Positions 53,186-60,359 of a DNA stretch of 64,000 nucleotides are shown here, one piece after another. The notes under the pieces are model-generated. The model saw nothing but the letters and a program-made list of their open reading frames with translations. It was not told the origin of the DNA and searched no databases. Positions within the stretch are counted from its first letter, which is position 1; each line of letters begins with the position of its first letter. The translations under genes and the position numbers were made by a program. This stretch comes from Nitriliruptoraceae bacterium (GTDB taxonomy: Bacteria; Actinomycetota; Nitriliruptoria; Nitriliruptorales; Nitriliruptoraceae). The stretch is from contig SKJX01000047.1 of assembly GCA_007121785.1 (NCBI GenBank), positions 1-64,000 of the forward strand, in the 5' to 3' direction.

Positions 53186-54739
53186 ATGTCCGAGATCCGG
53201 GAACTGTCGTCTTCGCTGGACGGATCACCGGTCGACGCCGGGAACGATCCGGTCGAGTTGACCAATCCCGCCGACCGCGACGATGTGGTCAGCCGCGTCC
53301 GCCTGGGCGACGCGGACACCTTCGCCGAGGCCGCCGCACGCGCGTCGGCGCAGCAGGCCGACTGGGCGACGGTGCCGGCACCGGTGCGGGGTGTCGCGAT
53401 CCACGACCTCGCCAACATCCTCACCGCCAACAAGGACGCGCTCGCCCGGATCGTCACGCGAGAGATCGGCAAGCCGTACGGCGAAGCCCTGGGTGAGGTC
53501 CAGGAAGCGATCGACACCTGCATCTACTTCGCGGCGGAGGGCCGTCGCCTCCACGGCATGACCGTGCCTTCGGAGATGCCGGACAAGCAGCTGTTCACCT
53601 ATCGCAAGCCGGTGGGGACCATGGCCGTGATCACCGCCGGCAACTTCCCTATCGCGGTGCCGTCGTGGTACCTGGTGCCGGCGCTGCTCGCGGGCAACGC
53701 GGTCGTCTGGAAACCGGCCGAGTACGCGCCGGCCATCGCGGACGCGTTCGTCCAGTGCATCCGTGCGGCCGGCATCCCCCCGTCCGCGGTGCAGTTGGTG
53801 CTCTGCAACGGACCCGACACCTCGACGGGGTTGGAGACCGCGTTGGAGGCCGGCCACCTACACAAGGTCGGCTTCACCGGATCGTCGGAGGTCGGTCGGT
53901 CCATCGCTGCACGGTGCGGACGACACCTGGTGTCACCGACGCTGGAGCTGGGGGGCAAGAACCCGCTGGTCGTCATGCCCGATGCGGAGCTCGACCTGGC
54001 GGTCGAAGGGGCGTTGTTCTCCGGGTTCGGGACGGCGGGCCAGCGCTGCACCTCGCTCGGGGTGACGGTCGTGCACCGCTCGATCCACGAGGAGTTCCTG
54101 TCGCGCTTCACCGCCGCCGTCGAGGACGCAGCGATCGGCGACCCGATGCAGGACGTGCTCTACGGCCCCATGATCGATGCGCGGTTCGACGAGCGCTTCA
54201 ACGGCTGGCTCGAGGAGATCCAGCCACATCACCGCACGTCCGGGTCCTCGGCGGTCGGCCCGATCACCAGCGCATCGCCGCGCAAGGGCTTCATCGGCGA
54301 CCCCGATCTCGGCCGCTACCAGCACCCGGTCATCGTCGATGGCGTCACCCCGGACGACTCGCTGTACCGCGAGGAGACCTTCGGTCCGATCGTGCCCGTG
54401 ACCACCTTCGATTCGTTCGATGAGGCCATCGCGTTGGCCAACGGGCACGGCTACGGGCTGTCCGCATCGATCTACACCACCCGGCCGGACCAGGCGTTCG
54501 CGTTCCGTGAGGGCGTCACCGCCGGGATGGTCAGCGTCAACAACTCGACGTCCGGCGCTGAAGCGCACCTGCCGTTCGGCGGCAACGGCCGCTCGGGGAC
54601 CGGTGGCCGGCTCTCCGGCGCGTGGGTGCTCGAACAGGTCACGACGTGGCAATCGATGAACTGGGACCTCTCCGGCAAGCTCCAGAAGGCCCAGATGGAT
54701 GTGGGCACGGTCGAGACCGATCACGACTTCCGCATCTGA
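53186..54739 (+). CDS. Aldehyde dehydrogenase, likely 2-aminoadipate semialdehyde
   Basis: 517-residue NAD(P)-dependent dehydrogenase. Seen: YRKPVGTMAVITAGNFPIAV, GNAVVWKPAEYAP, FTGSSEVGRSIAARC, LELGGKNPLVVMPDAEL with general-base Glu at about 254, SGFGTAGQRCTSLG with nucleophile Cys at about 288, and REETFGPIVPVTTF. Its place 19 nt after lat makes 2-aminoadipate 6-semialdehyde (piperideine-6-carboxylate) the likely substrate; that is inference from context. ATG with AAGGAGG 6 nt upstream. Confidence 0.9.
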   Translation: MSEIRELSSSLDGSPVDAGNDPVELTNPADRDDVVSRVRLGDADTFAEAAARASAQQADWATVPAPVRGVAIHDLANILTANKDALARIVTREIGKPYGEALGEVQEAIDTCIYFAAEGRRLHGMTVPSEMPDKQLFTYRKPVGTMAVITAGNFPIAVPSWYLVPALLAGNAVVWKPAEYAPAIADAFVQCIRAAGIPPSAVQLVLCNGPDTSTGLETALEAGHLHKVGFTGSSEVGRSIAARCGRHLVSPTLELGGKNPLVVMPDAELDLAVEGALFSGFGTAGQRCTSLGVTVVHRSIHEEFLSRFTAAVEDAAIGDPMQDVLYGPMIDARFDERFNGWLEEIQPHHRTSGSSAVGPITSASPRKGFIGDPDLGRYQHPVIVDGVTPDDSLYREETFGPIVPVTTFDSFDEAIALANGHGYGLSASIYTTRPDQAFAFREGVTAGMVSVNNSTSGAEAHLPFGGNGRSGTGGRLSGAWVLEQVTTWQSMNWDLSGKLQKAQMDVGTVETDHDFRI

Positions 54740-54774
54740 GCCACGCGCGGTGGCAACGTGGCCCGCAGGGGATG

Positions 54775-54878
54775 GGGCCGTGGACGGCCGCGGGCCGTGG
54801 ACGGCCGCCGACGGCGAGTCGTGCCCGGTCGTGAGCCCTGGGCAACCCGTCGCGGGCCGTGGACGGCCGCCGACGGCG
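54775..54878. repeat. GC-rich direct repeats after the aldehyde dehydrogenase gene
   Basis: A 28-nt segment occurs identically at 54789-54816 and 54851-54878, and its core GGGCCGTGGACGGCCG a third time at 54775-54790. The core itself is a near-perfect inverted repeat (GGCCGTGGACGGCC), so each copy can form a short hairpin. Lies between convergent genes. Confidence 0.85.
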
Positions 54879-54904
54879 GACGACCGCGCCACCGATCGCC
54901 GTCG

Positions 54905-55804
54905 TTACTCCGAGCGTCCCTGCAGGAAACGTTCGATCTCCGCCGCGAGGTCGTCGGCTGACGGGACCTGTTCCTCGGTGATCGAACGCTCGGCGCCGGG
55001 ATCAGGGGAGTGCCGTTCGGCCTCGGCCTCCGCGTCGTACATCCGCTCGAGTTGATCGACGTGCTCTCGCACGTCGTCCGAGCCTTGAGCAGCGACATCG
55101 AGCCGTGCACGGTTCGCGGCGATGTCGTCATCGAAGATGCTCAGGTCGACGGGCGTGCCGAGGTAGGCCGAGAACTGCTCCAGCAAGGCCCGCGACGCCT
55201 CCGGGTACTCCCCGGCCACGTAATGGGGGATACGGGCCCACAGACCGAGGGTCTGGACACCGGCGTCGCGGAGCGATGCTTCCAACGCGACCTGGCAGGA
55301 CGACGGAACGATGACCTGTTCGTGCGGGCGGCCGATGCGTTCGGCCAGGTCCGGATCCGACGAGGTGCTGATGACCTGCACGGGCCGGGTGTGCGGCAGC
55401 GGACCGGGCACGCTGCCGAGACCGACGTAGCGTTCCGCGCCGGCACGCCAGGCGAGTTCGACCACGTCCGCAGCGATCGTCCGCCACTTGAGATCGGGCT
55501 CCGGGCCAACCAACAGCAACAGCGGAGGACCGGACGGCGGCGTCAGCAGCTCCAAGCGCACCTCGGGCCAGTCCGGCGTTCCGAGCTCACCACCGTCGAT
55601 CGACAGGGCGGGCCGTCGATCGCGGTAGTCGAACAGCTCATCCGACGGGAAGGTGCCGATCCGGGACGGTTCGTAGGTGTCGCGTAGCACCTGCGCGGCG
55701 GTCGTGCCGCCTTCACCGGCATCGGTCCAGCCGTCGAACGCGACGATCAACACCGGGTCGGACCCGATGCCATCGAGAGGTTGGTCGAGGCGCAAGAGTT
55801 CCAT
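54905..55804 (-). CDS. PAC2-family protein
   Basis: 299 residues of the PAC2 (proteasome assembly chaperone 2-like) family found in actinobacteria. Seen: IVAFDGWTDAGEGGTTAAQV, PSDELFDYRDRRPAL, LLLLVGPEPDLKW, VYGLGSVPGPLPHTRPV-like segment YVGLGSVPGPLPHTR, and LGLWARIPHYVAGEYPEASR. The acidic C-terminal helix (about 245-299) is variable. Its role in bacterial proteasome assembly is not established; crystal structures of relatives exist without a clear function. The mRNA seems leaderless: see the -10 box at 55812-55817. Confidence 0.9.
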   Translation of the reverse strand: MELLRLDQPLDGIGSDPVLIVAFDGWTDAGEGGTTAAQVLRDTYEPSRIGTFPSDELFDYRDRRPALSIDGGELGTPDWPEVRLELLTPPSGPPLLLLVGPEPDLKWRTIAADVVELAWRAGAERYVGLGSVPGPLPHTRPVQVISTSSDPDLAERIGRPHEQVIVPSSCQVALEASLRDAGVQTLGLWARIPHYVAGEYPEASRALLEQFSAYLGTPVDLSIFDDDIAANRARLDVAAQGSDDVREHVDQLERMYDAEAEAERHSPDPGAERSITEEQVPSADDLAAEIERFLQGRSE

Positions 55805-55811
55805 GCATCGA

Positions 55812-55817
55812 ACGGTA
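55812..55817 (-). promoter_or_regulatory. -10 box for a probably leaderless PAC2 mRNA
   Basis: On the minus strand TACCGT ends 7 nt before the ATG at 55804, so the transcript should start at or near the start codon. No ribosome-binding site precedes it. Confidence 0.5.
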
Positions 55818-55907
55818 CCTGCCGGGCGGGTCAGCCCCTATGTACCCCGCCACGAACCGGCTCAGGCTGCTTGCGTCGTCACCCGAGCCGGCTCGTGGAT
55901 CGCGACC

Positions 55908-56279
55908 TCAGAGGTCGCTGGGCCGAACCGTGCCACGGTTGTTGTCCTTGGCACGCTGCGTCGCGCGGTCGATCAACTCCTGGACCTCGGCGTTGAGCGC
56001 CTCGGGGAAATCGCTCGACATGCGGACGTCCTGGTTCTTGACGGCGTCCTTGACCTTGGACGCGACGACGACGTTGCCCGCCGAACTGGCCGAGGCGGTC
56101 GTCTTGCGCGTGCTCTTCTTGGCCGTCTTCTTGGACGTCTTCTTGCCCGACGCCTTCTTCGCCGCCTTCTTCGCGGTCTTCTTCGCAGCGGTCTTCTTGG
56201 CCGGCGCTTTCTTGGCCGGAGCCTTCTTCGCCGCCGCCTTCTTCGCGGTCTTCTTCGCGGTCTTCTTCGCGGCTGCCAT
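55908..56279 (-). CDS. Bacterial histone-fold protein with lysine-rich tail
   Basis: 123 residues. Residues 1-62 are a tail of KKTAKKA/PAKK-type repeats with 25 lysines, like histone H1 tails. Residues 69-123 read as a histone fold: helix 1 ASKVKDAVKNQ, loop DVRMSSD, long helix 2 FPEALNAEVQELIDRATQRA, then KDNNRGTVRPSDL, whose R-x-T-V-x-P-x-D-L matches the loop-2/helix-3 start of archaeal and bacterial histones. Helix 3 is almost absent, as in known bacterial histones. AGGAG lies 5 nt before ATG, and a minus-strand TAGAGT (56345-56340) is a likely -10 box. Expected to bind DNA without sequence preference. Confidence 0.8.
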   Translation of the reverse strand: MAAAKKTAKKTAKKAAAKKAPAKKAPAKKTAAKKTAKKAAKKASGKKTSKKTAKKSTRKTTASASSAGNVVVASKVKDAVKNQDVRMSSDFPEALNAEVQELIDRATQRAKDNNRGTVRPSDL

Positions 56280-56339
56280 GGTTTCTCCTGCGTCCGCAGA
56301 TCTGATGTGCCTCCGCCGAGCGGCGGCCGGTCGAGGCGA

Positions 56340-56345
56340 ACTCTA
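56340..56345 (-). promoter_or_regulatory. Putative -10 box for the histone-fold gene
   Basis: TAGAGT on the minus strand, about 60 nt before the ATG; same hexamer as upstream of the aminotransferase at 42636. Confidence 0.35.
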
Positions 56346-56447
56346 GGGAAATCACCACCCAGGTACCAGGACCCGCAGCACGACCGGTCGGTCGGTGTCA
56401 CCGCTGCGATCGCGTGAGAGGGGGTTGGCGACCTCACCCGAGCACGC

Positions 56448-57746
56448 GTGTGTCACCCTTCACCCACGTCCGGACCGACCGACCAGGAGCCGGCCATCGA
56501 CCTCCAGCTGCACGCCGCCACCTGGCTCGTCCAGCCACACGGGTTGGACGTCGTCGAGGCCATGGTCGCTGCACTCGATGATGGAGCCGACACGCTCGCC
56601 ATCGCCTCGCGGTGGCGGTCCGAACTCGCCGATCCGCAGCTGGCATCGACGGCGCTCACCGCCGCGGTGGCACGACGGCGTGCTCGTGCCCGGTGGCCGG
56701 AGGCGGAGCGGATGCTCTTCACCCGCCACGGCCTGGAACAAGCCAGCGATCCGACGGTCGCGAGCTGGCGCGCACGACGCTTGGCCGCGACCGATGGCGA
56801 CGGCTCCGTCGAGGTGTGGGACGTGACCGCCGGCCTCGGCGCGGACGCGATCGCCGTCGCACGCGCCGGCGCAGAGGTGGTCGCGGTCGAGCACGACCCG
56901 GCCCGCGCGATCCTGCTCGAACACAACCTCCGGGTTGCCGAGGTGACCGCCTCGGTCGTGGTCGACGACGCGCTCGAGGTCCGGGTGCCGCCGGGGGCCC
57001 GCGTGCACGCGGATCCGGCCCGGCGTCCCGACGGGGACCGGACGCACCACCTCGACGACCATCAGCCGCCGGTCAGCCGGATCGTCCAACGGTTCGCGGC
57101 TCGGTCGGGCCTGGCGATCACGCTGGCGCCGGGGGTCGATCGCGACGATCCGGCGCTGGGCGGCGAGATGGAGGTCGAGTACCTCCAGCGGGGCGAGCAG
57201 TTGCTGGAAGCGACCGTGTGGGACGATCCGCTCCGCGCGCCCGGCGCGTTGGCCAGCGCGACGCTGCTCCCCAACGGCGAGCACCGGGTGCGGACCGGCG
57301 CGGCCGGTGAGCTCGCCGTCGGCCCCCCCGGGGACCACCTGGTCGAGGTGGTCCCTGCCGCCGTGCGGGCACGGCTCCACGACGAGCTGGGGGAGGAGTT
57401 CGGTGGCTGGCGACTGGCTCGTCACCGGGCCCTGCTCTCGGTGGACGGGCGACCACCCGAGTCGCCGTGGTACCGGTCACGGCCGATCCTGGCGGTGCTG
57501 CCGGCCAAGCCCGCGCCGATCCGTCGCTGGCTCGCCGATCGCGATGCGCCCCCGATCGAGATCGTGCTGCACGGCATCACCGGGGACCCGACGCGCTGGT
57601 GGCGGGAGATCGGGCGGCCACCTCGCGGTCCGCAGGGATGGCGGGTGGAGCTGATCCGCCGCGACGACGATGCGGTCGCGCTGGTCACCGATGCCGGCGG
57701 GCCTCCGACGGGCGAGCTGGACGCGGACGACGAGCCCGGCCGCTGA
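56448..57746 (+). CDS. SAM-dependent methyltransferase with THUMP-like domain
   Basis: 432 residues. Rossmann motifs: VWDVTAGLGADAIAVARAGA (motif I, SAM) near residue 123, VVAVEHDPARAILLEHNL (motif II) and VHADPARRPDGD (motif IV). The C-terminal third (ILAVLPAKPAPIRRWLADRD, EIVLHGITGDPTRWWREIG) fits the THUMP-like domain found on this actinobacterial family. RNA methylation is likely from the domain but not proven. GTG 56448 start has no strong ribosome-binding site; a later start would still keep all motifs. Confidence 0.85.
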   Translation: MCHPSPTSGPTDQEPAIDLQLHAATWLVQPHGLDVVEAMVAALDDGADTLAIASRWRSELADPQLASTALTAAVARRRARARWPEAERMLFTRHGLEQASDPTVASWRARRLAATDGDGSVEVWDVTAGLGADAIAVARAGAEVVAVEHDPARAILLEHNLRVAEVTASVVVDDALEVRVPPGARVHADPARRPDGDRTHHLDDHQPPVSRIVQRFAARSGLAITLAPGVDRDDPALGGEMEVEYLQRGEQLLEATVWDDPLRAPGALASATLLPNGEHRVRTGAAGELAVGPPGDHLVEVVPAAVRARLHDELGEEFGGWRLARHRALLSVDGRPPESPWYRSRPILAVLPAKPAPIRRWLADRDAPPIEIVLHGITGDPTRWWREIGRPPRGPQGWRVELIRRDDDAVALVTDAGGPPTGELDADDEPGR

Positions 57747-57802
57747 GCGCCCTACCTGCGTCCAACCGGGTGAAGGTCGCTCCTTCGCCCGCCCGAGCGC
57801 GG

Positions 57803-57808
57803 TACGCT
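57803..57808 (+). promoter_or_regulatory. -10 box for a probably leaderless mRNA
   Basis: TACGCT ends 6 nt before ATG 57815; the nucleotides between are TTCCCC, with no ribosome-binding site. Confidence 0.5.
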
Positions 57809-57814
57809 TCCCCC

Positions 57815-58078
57815 ATGAGTGATATGAACCCCTCCGGATCCACCGCCGTCGCCGAGGTCAGCCCTCGGCGCTCCTGCACGCGCTGCGATGGCGAGCAGAC
57901 GCTCGTCGGTGAGGCGTCAGGCTTCGGCAAGTACCAGTGCGAGCAGTGCGAGCTGGTGATCGGCTTCGACCTGGAGTCGGAGCCGGCCGAGTTCCTGCTC
58001 GACCGGGGTCACCCCGGCCGGTACTCCAAGGACCAGTTCGGCAGCCAGCTCACGCCCAGCGAGCGCCGCCTGCCCTGA
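57815..58078 (+). CDS. Small zinc-ribbon protein
   Basis: 87 residues. Two CxxC pairs, SCTRCDGEQ near residue 20 and YQCEQCELVIGFDLE near 41, form a zinc ribbon; the last 35 residues (EPAEFLLDRGHPGRYSKDQF) look like a short extended tail. No family recognised beyond zinc ribbon. Probably translated from a leaderless mRNA. RNase HI follows. Confidence 0.75.
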   Translation: MSDMNPSGSTAVAEVSPRRSCTRCDGEQTLVGEASGFGKYQCEQCELVIGFDLESEPAEFLLDRGHPGRYSKDQFGSQLTPSERRLP

Positions 58079-58141
58079 ACGTGAGGTCACGGACCCACGG
58101 TCCGTGACGCGTCGCGTCCGGATCACGTGAGGTCCGCTGCC

Positions 58142-58834
58142 ATGGCCGAGCCGCTGACGTGTGCCGACTGCGGCGCGGGCTTCACTCCGCCGGCGTCGCT
58201 GCTCGAGCGCTATCCGGGCTGGACGCCCCGCCGGTGCCGTTCGTGCCACACCGGATCGGGCAAGGGCCATCGTGCTCGTCAAGGCGGCAGCCGCTCCGGG
58301 GGCGTCGGGCGGTCCGGAGGTAACGGGCGGTCCGCTCGCGCGCCGAGCCTGGAGGAACACCTCACGCTCGCGCAGGTGCTGGAGCGCTACCACGACGGGC
58401 CGCAGACCGGCGTCTTCACCGACGGCTCGTCGATCCCCAACCCCGGACCAGGCGGGTGGGGGGCGGTGTACGTCGTGGACGGCGAGGTGGTGGCCCAGGA
58501 CTTCGGCTACGAGCCGCAGACCACCAACAACCGCATGGAGCTCACGGCCCTGCTGGCGGGCGTTGAGCTGGTCCCCGACGGCACGCCGACGACGGTGTAC
58601 ACCGACTCGAACCTGGCAGTGCGCACGGTCAACGAGTGGGCCGCCGGCTGGGCCCGCAACGGGTGGAAGCGCAAACGGGGGCCGGTGGAGAACCTCGATC
58701 TGGTCCGCCCTCTGTACGAACGCCTCCAGCAACGTCCGGAGCTGGAGGTGGTGTGGATCAAGGCCCACACCGGCTACCGCTGGAACGAGTACGCCGATGC
58801 GCTGGCCACCGCTTGGGCGCGCGAGACGCTCTGA
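58142..58834 (+). CDS. rnhA: Ribonuclease HI with N-terminal zinc ribbon
   Basis: Cleaves RNA in RNA-DNA hybrids. 230 residues: an N-terminal zinc-binding module (LTCADCGAGF, RRCRSCHTG), a Gly/Ser/Arg linker of about 30 residues, and the RNase H fold from about residue 70. Catalytic Asp94 (FTDGSSIPNPGPGGWG), Glu133 (NNRMELTALLAG), Asp155 (YTDSNLAV) and Asp219 (WNEYADALA) are all present, with the basic-protrusion-like GWKRKRGPVENLDLV. ATG 58142 is preferred over GTG 58127. The zinc module is not part of standard RNase HI and may help hybrid binding. Confidence 0.92.
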   Translation: MAEPLTCADCGAGFTPPASLLERYPGWTPRRCRSCHTGSGKGHRARQGGSRSGGVGRSGGNGRSARAPSLEEHLTLAQVLERYHDGPQTGVFTDGSSIPNPGPGGWGAVYVVDGEVVAQDFGYEPQTTNNRMELTALLAGVELVPDGTPTTVYTDSNLAVRTVNEWAAGWARNGWKRKRGPVENLDLVRPLYERLQQRPELEVVWIKAHTGYRWNEYADALATAWARETL

Positions 58835-58845
58835 CGTCCACCTCG

Positions 58846-58968
58846 CTGCCCGGCGCCATCGAGCGGCGGGTGCTGCCAGCTGCCCGGTGCCATCGAGCGG
58901 CGGGTGCTGCCAGCTGCCCGGCGCCATCGAGCGGCGGGTGCTGCCAGCTGCCCGGCGCCATCGAGCGG
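58846..58968 (+). repeat. 34-bp tandem repeat, 3.6 copies
   Basis: Copies at 58846-58879, 58880-58913, 58914-58947 and a 21-nt partial at 58948-58968. The unit starts CTGCCCGGCGCCATCGAGCG and ends GGTGCTGCCAG. Only one substitution is seen (C to T in copy 2). Begins 12 nt after the rnhA stop, between convergent genes. Confidence 0.95.
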
Positions 58969-59017
58969 ACGTAGCGGCGCGACGGACGGGGCGGGCTCGG
59001 CGATCGCCCGGGAACCG

Positions 59018-59326
59018 TCAGCCGATCCCGGCGAGCCGCAACAGCGCGGTCACCCCGGCACCGACCAGCACGACGACCGCGAACGGCGCCCGGAAGAGCA
59101 ACGCGACGCCCGCCGCAGCCACACCGAGCAGACGGGCGTCGAGCACCAGCCGTTGGCCGTCGGTGAACGTCTGCGTCGCCACCAACGCCGCCAACATGGC
59201 AGCGGGCAGCAGGTTGGCGAGCCGACCGAGCAGCGGCGGGAGCTCACGGCCGGCTGCGGCGAACGGACCGACCGCTTTGAGCAGGTAGGTGCCGACGGCC
59301 AGCGCGGCCAACGCCAGGATGATCAC
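59018..59326 (-). CDS. azlD: AzlD-type branched-chain amino acid exporter subunit
   Basis: 102 residues, small partner of AzlC in branched-chain amino-acid export. Four hydrophobic helices: VIILALAALAVGTYLLKAVG, LGRLANLLPAAMLAALVATQ, LDARLLGVAAAGVALLFR and FAVVVLVGAGVTALLRL. The P-x-x-L-L/ANLLPAAMLAAL segment is characteristic. GTG overlaps the azlC stop (GTGA), so the subunits are made together. Confidence 0.9.
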   Translation of the reverse strand: MIILALAALAVGTYLLKAVGPFAAAGRELPPLLGRLANLLPAAMLAALVATQTFTDGQRLVLDARLLGVAAAGVALLFRAPFAVVVLVGAGVTALLRLAGIG

Positions 59327-60336
59327 GTGGGCTCCTTCCCGGTCACCTGCATCGCGACGATCGCGCCCAACCCGGCCGCGAGGATCGGGATCCCGGGCGG
59401 CGCGACGGGGGTGAGTGCCAGCGCCAGCAGCACACCGACCGCAGCGGCGACCCGCCCGGCTCGATGCCGCAGCCACGGAGCGAGCAGCGCGAGGAACCCG
59501 GCCGGGAACGCCGCGTCCAGACCGAACCGCTCGGGGTCGCCGAGGATCTGCCCCCCGTAGGCCCCCACGGCGGTCGCCCCGATCCAGGCGATGACGACCC
59601 CCAACCCGACCCGTCGGTAGCGATCGGCGACGGTCAGCGTGGGCGTCAGCGCTTCGGTGGCGGCATCCGTCGGGGCACGGTCATCGGCCGTCACCGAACC
59701 GTCGTCGGCCGTCACCGAGACGTCATCGGCCGTCCCCGAGATGTCATCGGCCGTCACGCCCCCGCCGGGGCGCTGGGTACGTCGCCGCGCGGTTCGCCGT
59801 TGACGGCCTCCTCCGAGCGCCAACGCGACGGACTCGTCGACCAGCAGGTAGCTGTCGAGCGCCCGCCGCCACCAAGGCCCGCGCGACAGGTGTGGCGCGA
59901 TCGCCAACCCGAACGCGAGGTATCGCAGGTTGAGCAGCAGACCACCGAGCGCACCGGTCAACGGATGGCCGCCGGCCGCGAGCACCCCGACGAACGCGAA
60001 CTGCGAGCCTCCAGCCAGCACCACCACGCTCGACAGCGTCGCCAGCGCGGGGGAGAGGCCCGCGGCGGTGGCTAGTACCCCGTAGGACAGGCCGTACGCA
60101 CCAACCGCGAGGCTGATCGGCACCACCTGGCCGACGACGTACTGACGACCCGGCCCCCGCAGCCCCGAGCCCGACCCCCGCAGCCCCGAGCGCGACCCCC
60201 GCAGCCCCGAGCGCGACCCCCGCAGCCCCGAGCGCGGCGCACGCTTGCTCCGGCCGGCGGGATCTGCCGCTGCCACCGCGTCGGCCGCCTCCGGGCGGCC
60301 GGAGGTGATCGGTGACGTTCGGTGGAAGGGACGCAT
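59323..60336 (-). CDS. azlC: AzlC-type branched-chain amino acid exporter subunit
   Basis: 337 residues, far longer than the usual 230-250. Core helices are standard: GQVVPISLAVGAYGLSYGVL, LSSVVVLAGGSQFAFVGVLA, LGGLLLNLRYLAFGLAIAPH, SYLLVDESVALAL and the C-terminal pair. Two in-frame 21-bp minisatellites enlarge it: SGLRGSR heptads (about residues 36-61) in the cytosolic N-tail and TADDxSV heptads (about 196-220) in a loop. The start codon lies inside an inverted repeat shared with the divergent regulator. No ribosome-binding site is seen. Confidence 0.88.
   Translation of the reverse strand: MRPFHRTSPITSGRPEAADAVAAADPAGRSKRAPRSGLRGSRSGLRGSRSGLRGSGSGLRGPGRQYVVGQVVPISLAVGAYGLSYGVLATAAGLSPALATLSSVVVLAGGSQFAFVGVLAAGGHPLTGALGGLLLNLRYLAFGLAIAPHLSRGPWWRRALDSYLLVDESVALALGGGRQRRTARRRTQRPGGGVTADDISGTADDVSVTADDGSVTADDRAPTDAATEALTPTLTVADRYRRVGLGVVIAWIGATAVGAYGGQILGDPERFGLDAAFPAGFLALLAPWLRHRAGRVAAAVGVLLALALTPVAPPGIPILAAGLGAIVAMQVTGKEPT
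59686..59764 (-). repeat. In-frame 21-bp repeat in azlC loop
   Basis: About four degenerate units of CATCGGCCGTCAC plus 8 variable bases on the plus strand, encoding TADDVSV-like heptads. Unit length keeps the reading frame. Confidence 0.85.
60155..60240 (-). repeat. In-frame 21-bp repeat in the azlC N-terminus
   Basis: Four nearly identical units of GACCCCCGCAGCCCCGAGC plus 2 bases (plus strand), encoding SGLRGSR heptads. Units differ by at most a base or two, so expansion looks recent. Confidence 0.9.
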
Positions 60337-60359
60337 CGTGCGGTAACCTGTACCACGAT
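60335..60359. promoter_or_regulatory. Inverted-repeat operator with -10 box of regulator gene
   Basis: ATCGTG (60335-60340) and CACGAT (60354-60359) are exact inverted repeats, continued inward by GGTA and TACC with a one-base offset. The plus-strand -10 box TAACCT (60344-60349) lies at the centre and ends 8 nt before ATG 60358. The left arm contains the azlC start codon and the right arm the regulator start codon, so a bound repressor would block both genes. Confidence 0.55.
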
